DNA of 5,131 bases from JBDKTH01 sp964558295 (lineage in GTDB: Bacteria > Planctomycetota > Planctomycetia > Pirellulales > Thermoguttaceae), in assembly GCA_964558295.1 (NCBI GenBank), contig CAZLDQ010000320.1, positions 1 through 5,131 of the forward strand. Reading direction: 5' to 3'. The notes beneath the pieces were generated by a model, which saw only the letters and a list, made by a program, of their open reading frames with translations, did no database searches and was not told the DNA's origin. This document shows positions 1 to 5,131 of this stretch, in pieces (position 1 is the stretch's first letter; each line of letters begins with the position of its first letter). A program made the position numbers and the translations under genes.

Positions 1-392
1 CCATCGCCGAATTCGTAGGGGGCATTCTCCCAGTCGCGCTCGTGGCTGAAGTTGGCCGCGTTGCCGAGCTGGCCAATTCGATCCTCCAGGCCCGTTGCAG
101 ACTCCCAATCGCACGCATCAAGCATTTCGCGATGGCCGTATGGGCCTTCCGGCTCCACCGAATCGGAAGAGTAATCCCGATACTCATCGGAATACTCGTC
201 CGGATAAGGCAAAGGGGCTGGAACAGCATGTGAAGAATGGTCTTCATATTCCTGCCCCCACGTTTCAATCCCTGCAGGAGGCACCGGCCCTGCCAGGGCC
301 GCATCTCCATGGCCGGTGACGATGCCTAGGGCCAACGCCGCCCCACTGCACATCGCCAACATCCATGGCCGTCTGACACGAAAGCTTTTCAT
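1..392 (-). CDS. Secreted acidic, Tyr-rich hypothetical protein (3' end beyond window)
   Basis: The frame is open for 130 codons from an ATG at 392-390 to the left edge, so only the N-terminus is visible. Residues 1-34 look like a Sec signal peptide: a basic start (MKSFRVRRPW), a hydrophobic core rich in Ala, Leu and Gly (about 11-27), then a likely signal peptidase site after ALA (about 32-34, just before GPVPP). The mature part starts Pro-rich and becomes acidic and aromatic, with the stretch YPDEYSDEYRDYSSD around residues 58-72, and contains a Cys near 84 followed by DWES. I recognise no domain or family. The start is supported by a strong Shine-Dalgarno sequence, GGGAGGAG, at 406-399, six bases before the ATG. 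Seen: signal peptide layout, RBS, open frame. Inferred: export to the periplasm or cell surface. Function unknown. The frame runs opposite to its neighbour across a 600-base divergent gap. Confidence 0.72.
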   Translation of the reverse strand, partial: MKSFRVRRPWMLAMCSGAALALGIVTGHGDAALAGPVPPAGIETWGQEYEDHSSHAVPAPLPYPDEYSDEYRDYSSDSVEPEGPYGHREMLDACDWESATGLEDRIGQLGNAANFSHERDWENAPYEFGD

Positions 393-398
393 TCCATT

Positions 399-406
399 CT
401 CCTCCC
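399..406 (-). promoter_or_regulatory. Shine-Dalgarno site of the secreted hypothetical protein
   Basis: On the minus strand this reads GGGAGGAG, six bases before the ATG at 392-390. It is a near-perfect anti-16S match and fixes the start. A second ATG at 397-395 lies one base after the motif, too close to be used, and would read only Met-Glu-stop. Confidence 0.7.
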
Positions 407-487
407 GGAAACATCTCAACTGACCTGGAACGCGAATCCCCAAAAGCCAGATACCCGAACGCTAGCAGCCGGTAACGGTATCGGAGT

Positions 488-523
488 AAAAAAGCGGGGG
501 GCATTAGGCAATTGGCGCCCCTC
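488..523 (-). terminator. Terminator-like hairpin with U6 tract, minus strand
   Basis: Bases 496-502 (GGGGGGC) pair with 517-523 (GCCCCTC), a seven-pair stem with one G-T wobble and a 14-base loop. Read on the minus strand, the stem is followed by GC and then six T residues (493-488), the classic shape of an intrinsic terminator. It would stop leftward transcription coming from 524 or beyond, about 100 bases before the start of the secreted protein. No clear leftward gene lies upstream of it, so it may isolate that gene from read-through, end an unannotated short transcript, or be chance. Confidence 0.4.
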
Positions 524-856
524 CGGCAGGATGGATAGCTTTGATGTTTTGAGTAGTCGCCAGACTTGAAAGGATCTGGGAAATCTTGCGGGGTCCTGAC
601 CAAGGTGACGACCATAAACTATGCCGGCTATACGTGTTGTTCACCGAATGGACGAAAAGCTCGGGAGCTTGCGCAAACTTTTCCGATCTCGTGGCCAACC
701 CCGGCATAATCCGAATTCGCTCAGTCGCACACATATTGTTCACCGCCGCTCGGTACCTCGCAGACCACGAACTCTCTGTTGCTTATCCCACCTCTCAAAC
801 ACGAGCCCCCCTCCAAAACCTCCCGCCAATCGAGCTTCCGACTTGCAGTCTCCGCC

Positions 857-875
857 TCACAGCCTTAGTCTGTGA
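857..875. repeat. Inverted repeat TCACAG-N7-CTGTGA
   Basis: A perfect six-base dyad with a seven-base spacer, 42 bases upstream of the candidate -35 of the permease. It is the outermost of three dyads packed into 70 bases. The half-sites resemble CRP half-sites but are in everted order, so a CRP site is not claimed. It could be an operator or a small stem-loop. Confidence 0.4.
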
Positions 876-889
876 TGCAGGGCACCAAC

Positions 890-899
890 ATCATATGAT
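890..899. repeat. Perfect 10-bp palindrome ATCATATGAT
   Basis: An uninterrupted palindrome with no spacer, lying between the two inverted repeats upstream of the permease. It shares the ATCA/TGAT half-site with the dyad at 904-926, which suggests, but does not show, binding by the same regulator. Confidence 0.35.
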
Positions 900-903
900 T
901 AGC

Positions 904-926
904 ATTCTGATCACCATTATCAGAAT
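904..926. repeat. Operator-like inverted repeat ATTCTGAT-N7-ATCAGAAT
   Basis: Two perfect eight-base arms separated by seven bases give a 23-bp dyad. Its right arm overlaps the candidate -35 element (917-922) of the permease promoter, a placement typical of repressor operators. The AT-rich arms make it more likely to be a DNA-level protein site than a stable RNA hairpin. The regulator is unknown and not encoded in the window. Confidence 0.5.
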
Positions 927-946
927 ACATCGTTCCGATCTATCAT
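917..946 (+). promoter_or_regulatory. Candidate sigma-70 promoter of the permease
   Basis: TTATCA (917-922, four of six consensus) and TATCAT (941-946, five of six) are separated by 18 bases. Transcription would begin near 952-955. That leaves almost no leader for the TTG codon at 957 but about 40 bases for the ATG at 996, so this promoter favours the ATG start. The -35 lies inside the right arm of the dyad at 904-926. Confidence 0.45.
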
Positions 947-995
947 AGACCATGGTTTGAGCAATGAGTGGCTCACAATCCGATGCGAGATCTCT

Positions 996-2885
996 ATGCC
1001 CGACCTCTACCTCCTTGGACTATCTGCCCCCGCTTGGTTGAGCCTACTGGTTACCATCGCGGTGTTTGTGATTCTGCTGTGGCGTCGCGACGTCCCGCCT
1101 GACTTTCTCTTCTGGGGTGGGCTGATGACGTTAGTCATCTCGGGAGTGCTTCCCCCCAACAGTGCGCTGGCCGGATTTGCCAATCCCGCCGTAATCACCA
1201 TCGCAGCGTTGTTTGTTGTCGCTGCGGGGCTCAACACCACTGGAGTGCTCGACTGGATCGGAAATCGTTTGTTGGGAACCGCCAAGACTGCCGGGTCTGC
1301 CCTGCGCCGACTGGCATCGAGCGTCGTTGTCCTCTCTGCTTTCATCAACAACACTCCTGTGGTGGCGATGTTTGTCCCGGTAATCCTGGACTGGTGCCGT
1401 CGTCGGAGCATCCCCCCGTCACGACTCCTAATCCCATTGAGTTACCTGACGATCCTCGGCGGCGCATGCACCCTGATCGGCACGAGCACGAATGTCGTGG
1501 CCAACGGCTTGCTCAAAGAGGAACACGCGATTGCCCAGGCCGAACAACGCTATTCGCCTGCTTTTCGGGCCCAGTTGCGGAGTATGACCCTATTCGAGAT
1601 CGGACAGGTTGGCATCCCCTGCGCTGCTGTCGGCACACTCTATCTGCTCCTTCTCGGCCATCGTTTTCTCCCTAATCGAACGGGCTTGGTCGACAAGTTC
1701 GGCGAGGAACGGCGAGAGTATCTCGTAGAAATGCTGGTCCAATCGTCGTGCCACCTGATTGGCAAGACGGTTGAAGAAGCCGGTTTACGTCACTTGCGAG
1801 GACTCTTCTTGATCGAGATCGATCGCAACGATGAAGTCATTACCCCCGTCGCCCCACACGACAAGATCCACGACGGCGACCGGTTGATTTTTACCGGAGT
1901 GGTCACCACAATCGTCGACTTGGTGAAGATTCCCGGCCTCGTCCCGGCCGTCGACTCGAACTACGACATCCATCCTCAAGGACGACGCCAACGCCACCTG
2001 TGCGAAGCAGTGATCAGCCGCTCGTCCCCACTGATCGGCAACACGGTGCGTGAGGCCAAATTCCGCCAGTATTACAACGCGGCAGTGGTCGCCGTCCACC
2101 GAAACGGCGCACGAATTCTCAGCAAAGTCGGCGACATCGTCCTGGAGGCGGGCGATACGCTTCTGATGCAAACCCGCACCGAGTTTGCCGACCGCTATCG
2201 CCACAGCCGCGACTTCTGCCTGGTGGCCAGTGTCGAAGGTTCGCAGCCTCGTCGTCATGAGCGGGCATGGCTCGCCCTGAGCCTGTTGGGCGTGTTGGTG
2301 CTCTGGCTTGCCGCCGGCGGCTGGGCCTCTGAGAGCGGCCCACTGGCCGGGCTGGCCTCTCCCGCCGTAGCTTCGCTTGTCGTCGCCGGCCTGATGGTCA
2401 CGACCCGATGCCTACCGATATCCGCAGCCCGAGCCTCCATCGATCTGCAAATCCTTCTGACCATCGTCGCCGCCTTGGGACTGGGCCGCGCCCTGACCGA
2501 GAGCGGGGCGGCCCACTCGCTCGCCGACTGGCTCCTCGCCGCCGTCGGAACGAGTCACCCCTACCGCCTCTTGATCGTCATGTACCTCTTGGCGTTGCTC
2601 TTCACTGAGTTCATCTCCAATTCGGCAGTCGTCGCCATGCTCTTTCCTTTAGCGGTTGCCGCGGCCGCCGCAGCCGGCTTCAGCCCACGCCCGTTTGTCG
2701 TAGCCGTCACGCTCGGAGCCAGCCTCAGCTTCTTAACCCCTATTGGATACCAAACCAATTTGATGGTCATGGGCCCTGGACGCTATCAGTCGCGGGACTT
2801 CTTCCGGGTTGGTTGGCCCTTGAGCCTCTTGACGACAATCACCGCAATCATCCTGATCCCCCAGGTGTGGCCCTTCGCACTGTGA
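996..2885 (+). CDS. SLC13/DASS-family anion permease with two RCK_C (TrkA_C) domains
   Basis: A 629-residue inner-membrane secondary transporter of the SLC13 (divalent anion:Na+ symporter) group. The two membrane halves carry matching signature loops. In the first half these are SAFINNTPVVAMFVP (about 115-128) and GTSTNVVANG (about 162-171); in the second, EFISNSAVVAMLFPL (about 538-552) and TPIGYQTNLMV (about 581-591). The paired Asn/Thr/Ser loops correspond to the ion and substrate sites of this fold. Between the halves lie two tandem RCK_C domains (about 240-312 and 333-407), each with a GxTVxEA turn and a late GD turn. This is the layout of E. coli YfbS and the SAC1-like sulfate transporters of algae. 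Substrate cannot be read from sequence; sulfate or another divalent anion is plausible. I prefer the ATG at 996, with a weak GAGA at 987-990. An in-frame TTG at 957 would add 13 polar residues unlike the usual N-terminus and nearly coincides with the predicted transcription start. Confidence 0.9.
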   Translation: MPDLYLLGLSAPAWLSLLVTIAVFVILLWRRDVPPDFLFWGGLMTLVISGVLPPNSALAGFANPAVITIAALFVVAAGLNTTGVLDWIGNRLLGTAKTAGSALRRLASSVVVLSAFINNTPVVAMFVPVILDWCRRRSIPPSRLLIPLSYLTILGGACTLIGTSTNVVANGLLKEEHAIAQAEQRYSPAFRAQLRSMTLFEIGQVGIPCAAVGTLYLLLLGHRFLPNRTGLVDKFGEERREYLVEMLVQSSCHLIGKTVEEAGLRHLRGLFLIEIDRNDEVITPVAPHDKIHDGDRLIFTGVVTTIVDLVKIPGLVPAVDSNYDIHPQGRRQRHLCEAVISRSSPLIGNTVREAKFRQYYNAAVVAVHRNGARILSKVGDIVLEAGDTLLMQTRTEFADRYRHSRDFCLVASVEGSQPRRHERAWLALSLLGVLVLWLAAGGWASESGPLAGLASPAVASLVVAGLMVTTRCLPISAARASIDLQILLTIVAALGLGRALTESGAAHSLADWLLAAVGTSHPYRLLIVMYLLALLFTEFISNSAVVAMLFPLAVAAAAAAGFSPRPFVVAVTLGASLSFLTPIGYQTNLMVMGPGRYQSRDFFRVGWPLSLLTTITAIILIPQVWPFAL

Positions 2886-2887
2886 CC

Positions 2888-2916
2888 TCGTCATTGAGCG
2901 GGGAATCGTGTATGAT
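2888..2916 (+). promoter_or_regulatory. Candidate promoter for the HtrA-like protease
   Basis: TCGTCA (2888-2893, four of six) and TATGAT (2911-2916, five of six) are 17 bases apart in the 71-base gap after the permease. Transcription would start near 2923, giving a leader of about 35 bases. No terminator separates the two genes, so read-through from the permease is also possible. Confidence 0.4.
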
Positions 2917-2935
2917 TGCCACGGAAAAGCGTTCC

Positions 2936-2947
2936 AGGAGGTGAGGA
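2936..2947 (+). promoter_or_regulatory. Extended Shine-Dalgarno site of the HtrA-like protease
   Basis: The purine-rich AGGAGGTGAGGA holds two anti-16S matches: AGGAGG (2936-2941), 15 bases before the ATG at 2957, and GAGGA (2943-2947), nine bases before it. The second has normal spacing. An in-frame TGA at 2942-2944 rules out any earlier start. Confidence 0.6.
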
Positions 2948-2956
2948 TTCTGCGCC

Positions 2957-4162
2957 ATGAAGAAAACCGTATTTCTGTGCCTGATCTCGGCTGTCTTCGG
3001 GGCCGTTGCCGCCCTCGTGCTGCTTGATCCGCCGGCCACCATGCGGACCACGATTGCCCAAGAGCCTCTCGCCTCTCCCCCAGGCGCAAGCCGCCTGACC
3101 GCTCCCCCGCGAGTCTCCGCAGGAACTTGGGGCGAGACCAATTCGCAGCCGCCCCGGGGTGACGAGGAACTAACCCCCGAAGAGCGAGTTAACATCGCCG
3201 TCTATGAATACGCCAACCGGAGCGTGGTCAACATCAATACGACCGTACATAGCGAGGGGCTCCTCTGGGACGCCGTAAGTGAAGGCGAAGGAAGCGGATC
3301 GGTCCTTGATCACCAGGGACACATCCTGACCAACTTCCACGTCGTCGGCGCCGCCAAAGAAGCCAAACAAATTCAAGTCACGCTCTTTAACGGCAAAACC
3401 TACGAGGCACGGCTCGTCGGCGCCGACCCAACAACCGATGTGGCCGTCTTGCGAATCGACGCCCCCCGCGAGGAACTCTTTCCGCTCGTCTTCGGCGACT
3501 CCGCCCGATTGCGAGTCGGCCAGCGAGTCTTCGCGATCGGCAACCCCTTCGGCCTCGAACGTACCTTGTCGACCGGAATCATCTCCAGCCTCAACCGCAC
3601 CCTCCCCAATAGCCGCACTAATCGCCCCCTCAAACAGATGATCCAAATCGACGCAGCCCTCAACCCAGGCAATTCGGGGGGGCCGTTACTGGACAGCCAC
3701 AGCCGAATGATCGGCATGAATACGGCGATCGCCAGCAAATCAGGGACGAGCGCAGGGGTGGGGTTCGCCATCCCCGTTAGCACGATCGCCCGCATCGTCC
3801 CCCAGTTAATCCAAAACGGACGCGTGGTCCGGCCCGACGTAGGAATCGCTCGGGTCTACCAAACAGAACAGGGCTTGCTGCTGGCCACCCTCATCCCCGG
3901 GGGGGCTGCCGAGAGAGCCGGACTGCAAGGGCCCAAAACCGTACGCCGCGTCAAACGTCAGGGCCCCTTCGTCTACGAATACCAGACCGTCGACCGTTCA
4001 GCCGCCGACCTGATTGTCGCCGTCGATGGCATCCGCATCCGTACTGCCGATGATTTTCTGTCGGCCGTCGAACGCCATCAGCCCGGTGAACGGGTGATGA
4101 TCACTGTCGTGCGCAGCGGTCAGGAAGTCAATGTTCCGGTCACCCTCGACGCCGGCGAATAG
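2957..4162 (+). CDS. HtrA/Deg-family (S1C) serine protease, single PDZ domain
   Basis: A 401-residue envelope protease or chaperone-protease that would degrade or handle misfolded exported proteins. Residues 1-24 form a basic start and hydrophobic segment (signal peptide or membrane anchor, cleavage unclear), followed by a Pro-rich linker to about 75. The trypsin-like domain (about 78-285) has all catalytic residues: His128 in ILTNFHVVG, Asp161 in DPTTDVAVL and Ser240 in NPGNSGGPL. GNPFGL (195-200) and STGIIS (205-210) are typical of the Deg family. One PDZ domain follows (about 290-398), with the ligand-binding loop at GLLLATLIPGGAAERAGL. After AGLQ the PDZ carries about 20 to 25 extra residues, containing GPFVYEYQTVDRSAAD, before IVAVDGIRI. 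E. coli DegP has two PDZ domains; one is usual for DegS-type and many bacterial paralogs. It lies 71 bases after the permease, with its own candidate promoter. The stop codon sits inside a tandem 17-bp duplication. Confidence 0.95.
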   Translation: MKKTVFLCLISAVFGAVAALVLLDPPATMRTTIAQEPLASPPGASRLTAPPRVSAGTWGETNSQPPRGDEELTPEERVNIAVYEYANRSVVNINTTVHSEGLLWDAVSEGEGSGSVLDHQGHILTNFHVVGAAKEAKQIQVTLFNGKTYEARLVGADPTTDVAVLRIDAPREELFPLVFGDSARLRVGQRVFAIGNPFGLERTLSTGIISSLNRTLPNSRTNRPLKQMIQIDAALNPGNSGGPLLDSHSRMIGMNTAIASKSGTSAGVGFAIPVSTIARIVPQLIQNGRVVRPDVGIARVYQTEQGLLLATLIPGGAAERAGLQGPKTVRRVKRQGPFVYEYQTVDRSAADLIVAVDGIRIRTADDFLSAVERHQPGERVMITVVRSGQEVNVPVTLDAGE

Positions 4163-4187
4163 CAACAAAGGGCGAATAGCAACAAAG
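4154..4187. repeat. Perfect tandem 17-bp duplication across the htrA stop codon
   Basis: The unit GGCGAATAGCAACAAAG occurs at 4154-4170 and again, with no spacer, at 4171-4187. The first copy holds the last two codons and the TAG stop (4160-4162); the second lies wholly downstream. Because the stop is in the first copy, the protein end is unchanged by the duplication. It looks like a recent slippage or unequal-exchange event. Confidence 0.9.
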
Positions 4188-4213
4188 AAAGCCCGATCTC
4201 CATCCCGCACCGT

Positions 4214-4248
4214 TGTTCGTCCCGACGGTTGGCCCTAGCGGGCGAACA
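4214..4248 (+). terminator. Stable hairpin after the protease gene, possible terminator without U tract
   Basis: TGTTCG-T-CCCG (4214-4224) pairs with CGGGCGAACA (4239-4248), giving ten pairs with one bulged T (4220) and a 14-base loop. It starts about 50 bases after the htrA stop. The downstream bases (CCACCGGATAGAG region) lack a T run, so it is not a standard intrinsic terminator. It could protect the mRNA 3' end or act with Rho. Confidence 0.4.
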
Positions 4249-4467
4249 CACCGGATAGAGCCGTTTGATAATGATCAGACGCAGTCACACCGCGTTGCTG
4301 CCCCCGAACCCCCCTCGGGTGAGAGCCCTCTGTGCCGGTCGGCCCAACCCACCTATCACACGTAGCTTCTATCGAGCACAACGCGCTGCAGGCAAGGGGT
4401 TTTGCCGAATTCAATTCTCGTGGCGACCGGCCACACGCATGAACCCCAGAAAAAACTCGCCGGCCCC

Positions 4468-4496
4468 TTGTGTGTCCCCGATCCATTTGCTAGCAT
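4468..4496 (+). promoter_or_regulatory. Weak candidate upstream promoter of the rRNA operon
   Basis: TTGTGT (4468-4473) and TAGCAT (4491-4496) are 17 bases apart, and the -10 is preceded by TGC, an extended -10 arrangement. Matches are only three and four of six. rRNA operons often have tandem promoters, which is the only reason to list it. Confidence 0.25.
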
Positions 4497-4777
4497 ACTG
4501 TTACGCGATCTGCGACGTGTCCGTTCAAGGAATTGGACACCGTTGCAACGATGTTTGGCAACCTTTTGATCTACTGGACCCACCAAACGATACGTGCGTA
4601 CCTCATGTGCGCACGGCTCAATGGTGATCGATTCTTGGACCATTCCGGCCATTGAATCGTGCTCTGCTGAGGATGATACTGACCGCAACAGCAGCTACGC
4701 CCTATCCGGCGTGACTGCTAAAGCTTTTCAGCATCGGCCGCCACGAAAGCAAGGCGAAAAAATCCTCGAAGACCTGG

Positions 4778-4805
4778 TTGACAGTGATCGAAACTACGCT
4801 ACAAT
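4778..4805 (+). promoter_or_regulatory. Strong sigma-70 promoter of the 16S rRNA gene
   Basis: A perfect TTGACA (4778-4783) and TACAAT (4800-4805, five of six) are separated by 16 bases. An A-rich patch (GCGAAAAAATCC, about 4754-4765) lies where an UP element could bind the alpha subunit. Transcription would begin near 4811-4813, about 265 bases before the 16S gene. It is the best promoter in the window and is placed as expected for rRNA. Confidence 0.8.
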
Positions 4806-4845
4806 GTTTGAACGCTCTCACGAATGACTGCGACAAAACGCAATC

Positions 4846-4860
4846 AATCGAAGAGCGATT
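4846..4860 (+). promoter_or_regulatory. boxB-like stem-loop
   Basis: AATCG-AAGAG-CGATT forms a five-pair stem with a purine-rich five-base loop about 20 bases before boxA, the usual order in rRNA leaders. It competes with a second stem, 4857-4864 with 4873-4880 (eight positions with one T-T mismatch). The boxB label rests on shape and place only. Confidence 0.35.
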
Positions 4861-4880
4861 CGGCTCAAACGGGCCGATTC

Positions 4881-4895
4881 CGATCTTTGACAATT
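4881..4895 (+). promoter_or_regulatory. boxA antitermination element of the rRNA leader
   Basis: CGATCTTTGACAATT matches the E. coli rrn leader boxA with flank (TGCTCTTTAACAATT) at 12 of 15 positions, including the CTTT and ACAATT cores. It lies about 70 bases after the predicted transcription start and is the expected binding site for NusB-NusE. Confidence 0.7.
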
Positions 4896-4957
4896 TGGTA
4901 GCAAGCAACGTCTATTACCTTTTCAAGTCAGTCTTAGACTGGAATGAAGAGAACTGA

Positions 4958-4981
4958 ATCACTCCCATGACCAGGAGTGAT
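4958..4981 (+). repeat. Perfect leader hairpin ATCACTCC / GGAGTGAT
   Basis: Eight perfect pairs close an eight-base loop between boxA and the 16S gene. There is no T tract after it, so it is not a terminator. A role as a folding or processing element of the leader is inferred from position. Confidence 0.5.
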
Positions 4982-5076
4982 ACAACTTGGACGGACCTTT
5001 TCAAGGAAATTGTCCGCACGCGTTAGTAAGTGACGGGGCCGTAAGGTCTTAGTCCGTGACGCGTTAAGCATACAAT

Positions 5077-5131
<55 letters not shown>

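Larger units (their letters stand above)
393..995. other. Divergent intergenic region without a convincing gene
   Basis: About 600 bases separate the minus-strand secreted protein from the plus-strand permease. Open frames at 504-743 (minus), 586-948 (plus) and 621-875 (plus) overlap each other, have no ribosome binding site, and encode low-complexity, unfamiliar peptides, so I do not call them genes. The stretch 780-850 is C-rich and pyrimidine-rich. What the region does hold is regulatory-looking: a minus-strand terminator-like hairpin (488-523), three perfect dyads (857-926) and a candidate permease promoter (917-946). No tRNA-like TPsiC arm or other RNA gene signature is visible. Confidence 0.6.
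4163..4777. other. Intergenic region between the protease and the rRNA promoter, no convincing gene
   Basis: About 615 bases without a credible coding region. Open frames at 4265-4627 (plus), 4594-4827 (plus), 4235-4486 (minus) and 4356-4688 (minus) overlap, lack a ribosome binding site and encode unfamiliar Pro-, Arg- or Cys-rich peptides; the 4594 frame runs through the rRNA promoter. Small dyads occur at 4303-4319 (CCCGA/TCGGG), 4517-4540 (GTGTCC/GGACAC), 4542-4562 (GTTGC/GCAAC) and 4593-4615 (CGTGCG/CGCACG). None has a T tract that would make it a clear terminator, and I see no tRNA. Confidence 0.55.
4812..5076 (+). promoter_or_regulatory. 16S rRNA leader with antitermination and processing structures
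   Basis: The transcribed leader between the promoter and mature 16S has no reading frame of note. In order it holds two mutually exclusive stem-loops (4846-4860 and 4857-4880), a boxA element (4881-4895), a short hairpin CAGTC-TTA-GACTG (4929-4941), a perfect eight-pair hairpin (4958-4981), a dyad CGGAC/GTCCG (4992-5016) and an imperfect direct repeat (5012-5025 and 5052-5066). In bacteria such leaders load the Nus antitermination complex and pair with sequence after the 16S for RNase III cutting; the downstream partner is outside the window. Confidence 0.65.

Noticed and set aside
395..397. An upstream ATG giving a two-codon mini-frame (Met-Glu-stop) that overlaps the start of the secreted protein as ATGA
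   Set aside because: It is only one base from the Shine-Dalgarno motif, too close for initiation, so translational coupling is unlikely.
637..745. The 10-mer TTGTTCACCG occurs twice, at 637-646 and 736-745
   Set aside because: Flanks do not match and there are only two copies; too short to call a repeat family or an array.
857..875. Possible CRP-type site from the TCACA and TGTGA half-sites
   Set aside because: A CRP site reads TGTGA-N6-TCACA; here the half-sites are in the opposite (everted) order with a different spacing.
586..948. A 120-codon open frame on the plus strand in the divergent gap, plus shorter overlapping frames at 504-743 (minus) and 621-875 (plus)
   Set aside because: No ribosome binding site, no recognisable motif, overlap with each other and with the dyads and promoter of the permease. 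They look like chance open frames in GC-rich DNA.
2894..2916. TTGAGC at 2894-2899 as the -35 of the protease promoter
   Set aside because: It lies only 11 bases from the TATGAT -10, too short; TCGTCA at 2888-2893 gives the normal 17-base spacing.
4303..4319. Small hairpin CCCGA/TCGGG within a C-rich tract
   Set aside because: Only five pairs and no T tract; not distinguishable from chance in C-rich sequence.
4265..4827. Open frames 4265-4627 and 4594-4827 on the plus strand between htrA and 16S
   Set aside because: Composition is unlike a folded protein, no start signal is visible, and the second frame runs through the near-consensus rRNA promoter.

Overview
The window comes from a planctomycete. 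Its last 55 bases are the 5' end of a 16S rRNA gene. This segment ends with GGATTAGGCA at E. coli positions 46-55, the first ten bases of the target of the classical planctomycete probe PLA46. The GC-rich codon use, long non-coding gaps and weakly marked start sites fit that group. Order and genus cannot be fixed from 55 bases of 16S.

Layout: (1) 1-392, minus strand: the N-terminal 130 codons of a secreted, acidic, tyrosine-rich protein of unknown function, cut by the left edge. (2) 393-995: a 600-base divergent gap between this gene and the next. It holds a terminator-like hairpin facing left, a cluster of three perfect dyads and a candidate promoter. (3) 996-2885, plus: an SLC13/DASS-type anion permease with two cytoplasmic RCK_C (TrkA_C) domains between its two membrane halves. 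(4) 2957-4162, plus: an envelope serine protease of the HtrA/Deg (S1C) family with an intact His-Asp-Ser triad and one PDZ domain carrying an insertion. (5) 4163-4777: a gap with no convincing gene; it holds a tandem 17-bp duplication at the htrA stop codon, a strong hairpin and a weak candidate promoter. (6) 4778-5076: a near-consensus sigma-70 promoter and a leader of about 265 nt with a boxA-type antitermination element and several stem-loops. (7) 5077-5131: start of the 16S rRNA gene.

The permease and the protease are co-directional and 71 bases apart. They may share a transcript, but a candidate promoter just before the protease leaves an independent unit possible. Nothing in the sequence ties their functions together, nor ties either to the rRNA operon, which has its own promoter. 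I see no mobile element, CRISPR array, tRNA or prophage, and no sign of an undescribed multi-gene system. The points most worth checking are the operator-like dyads before the permease, the duplication at the htrA stop, the PDZ insertion, and the structured 16S leader.
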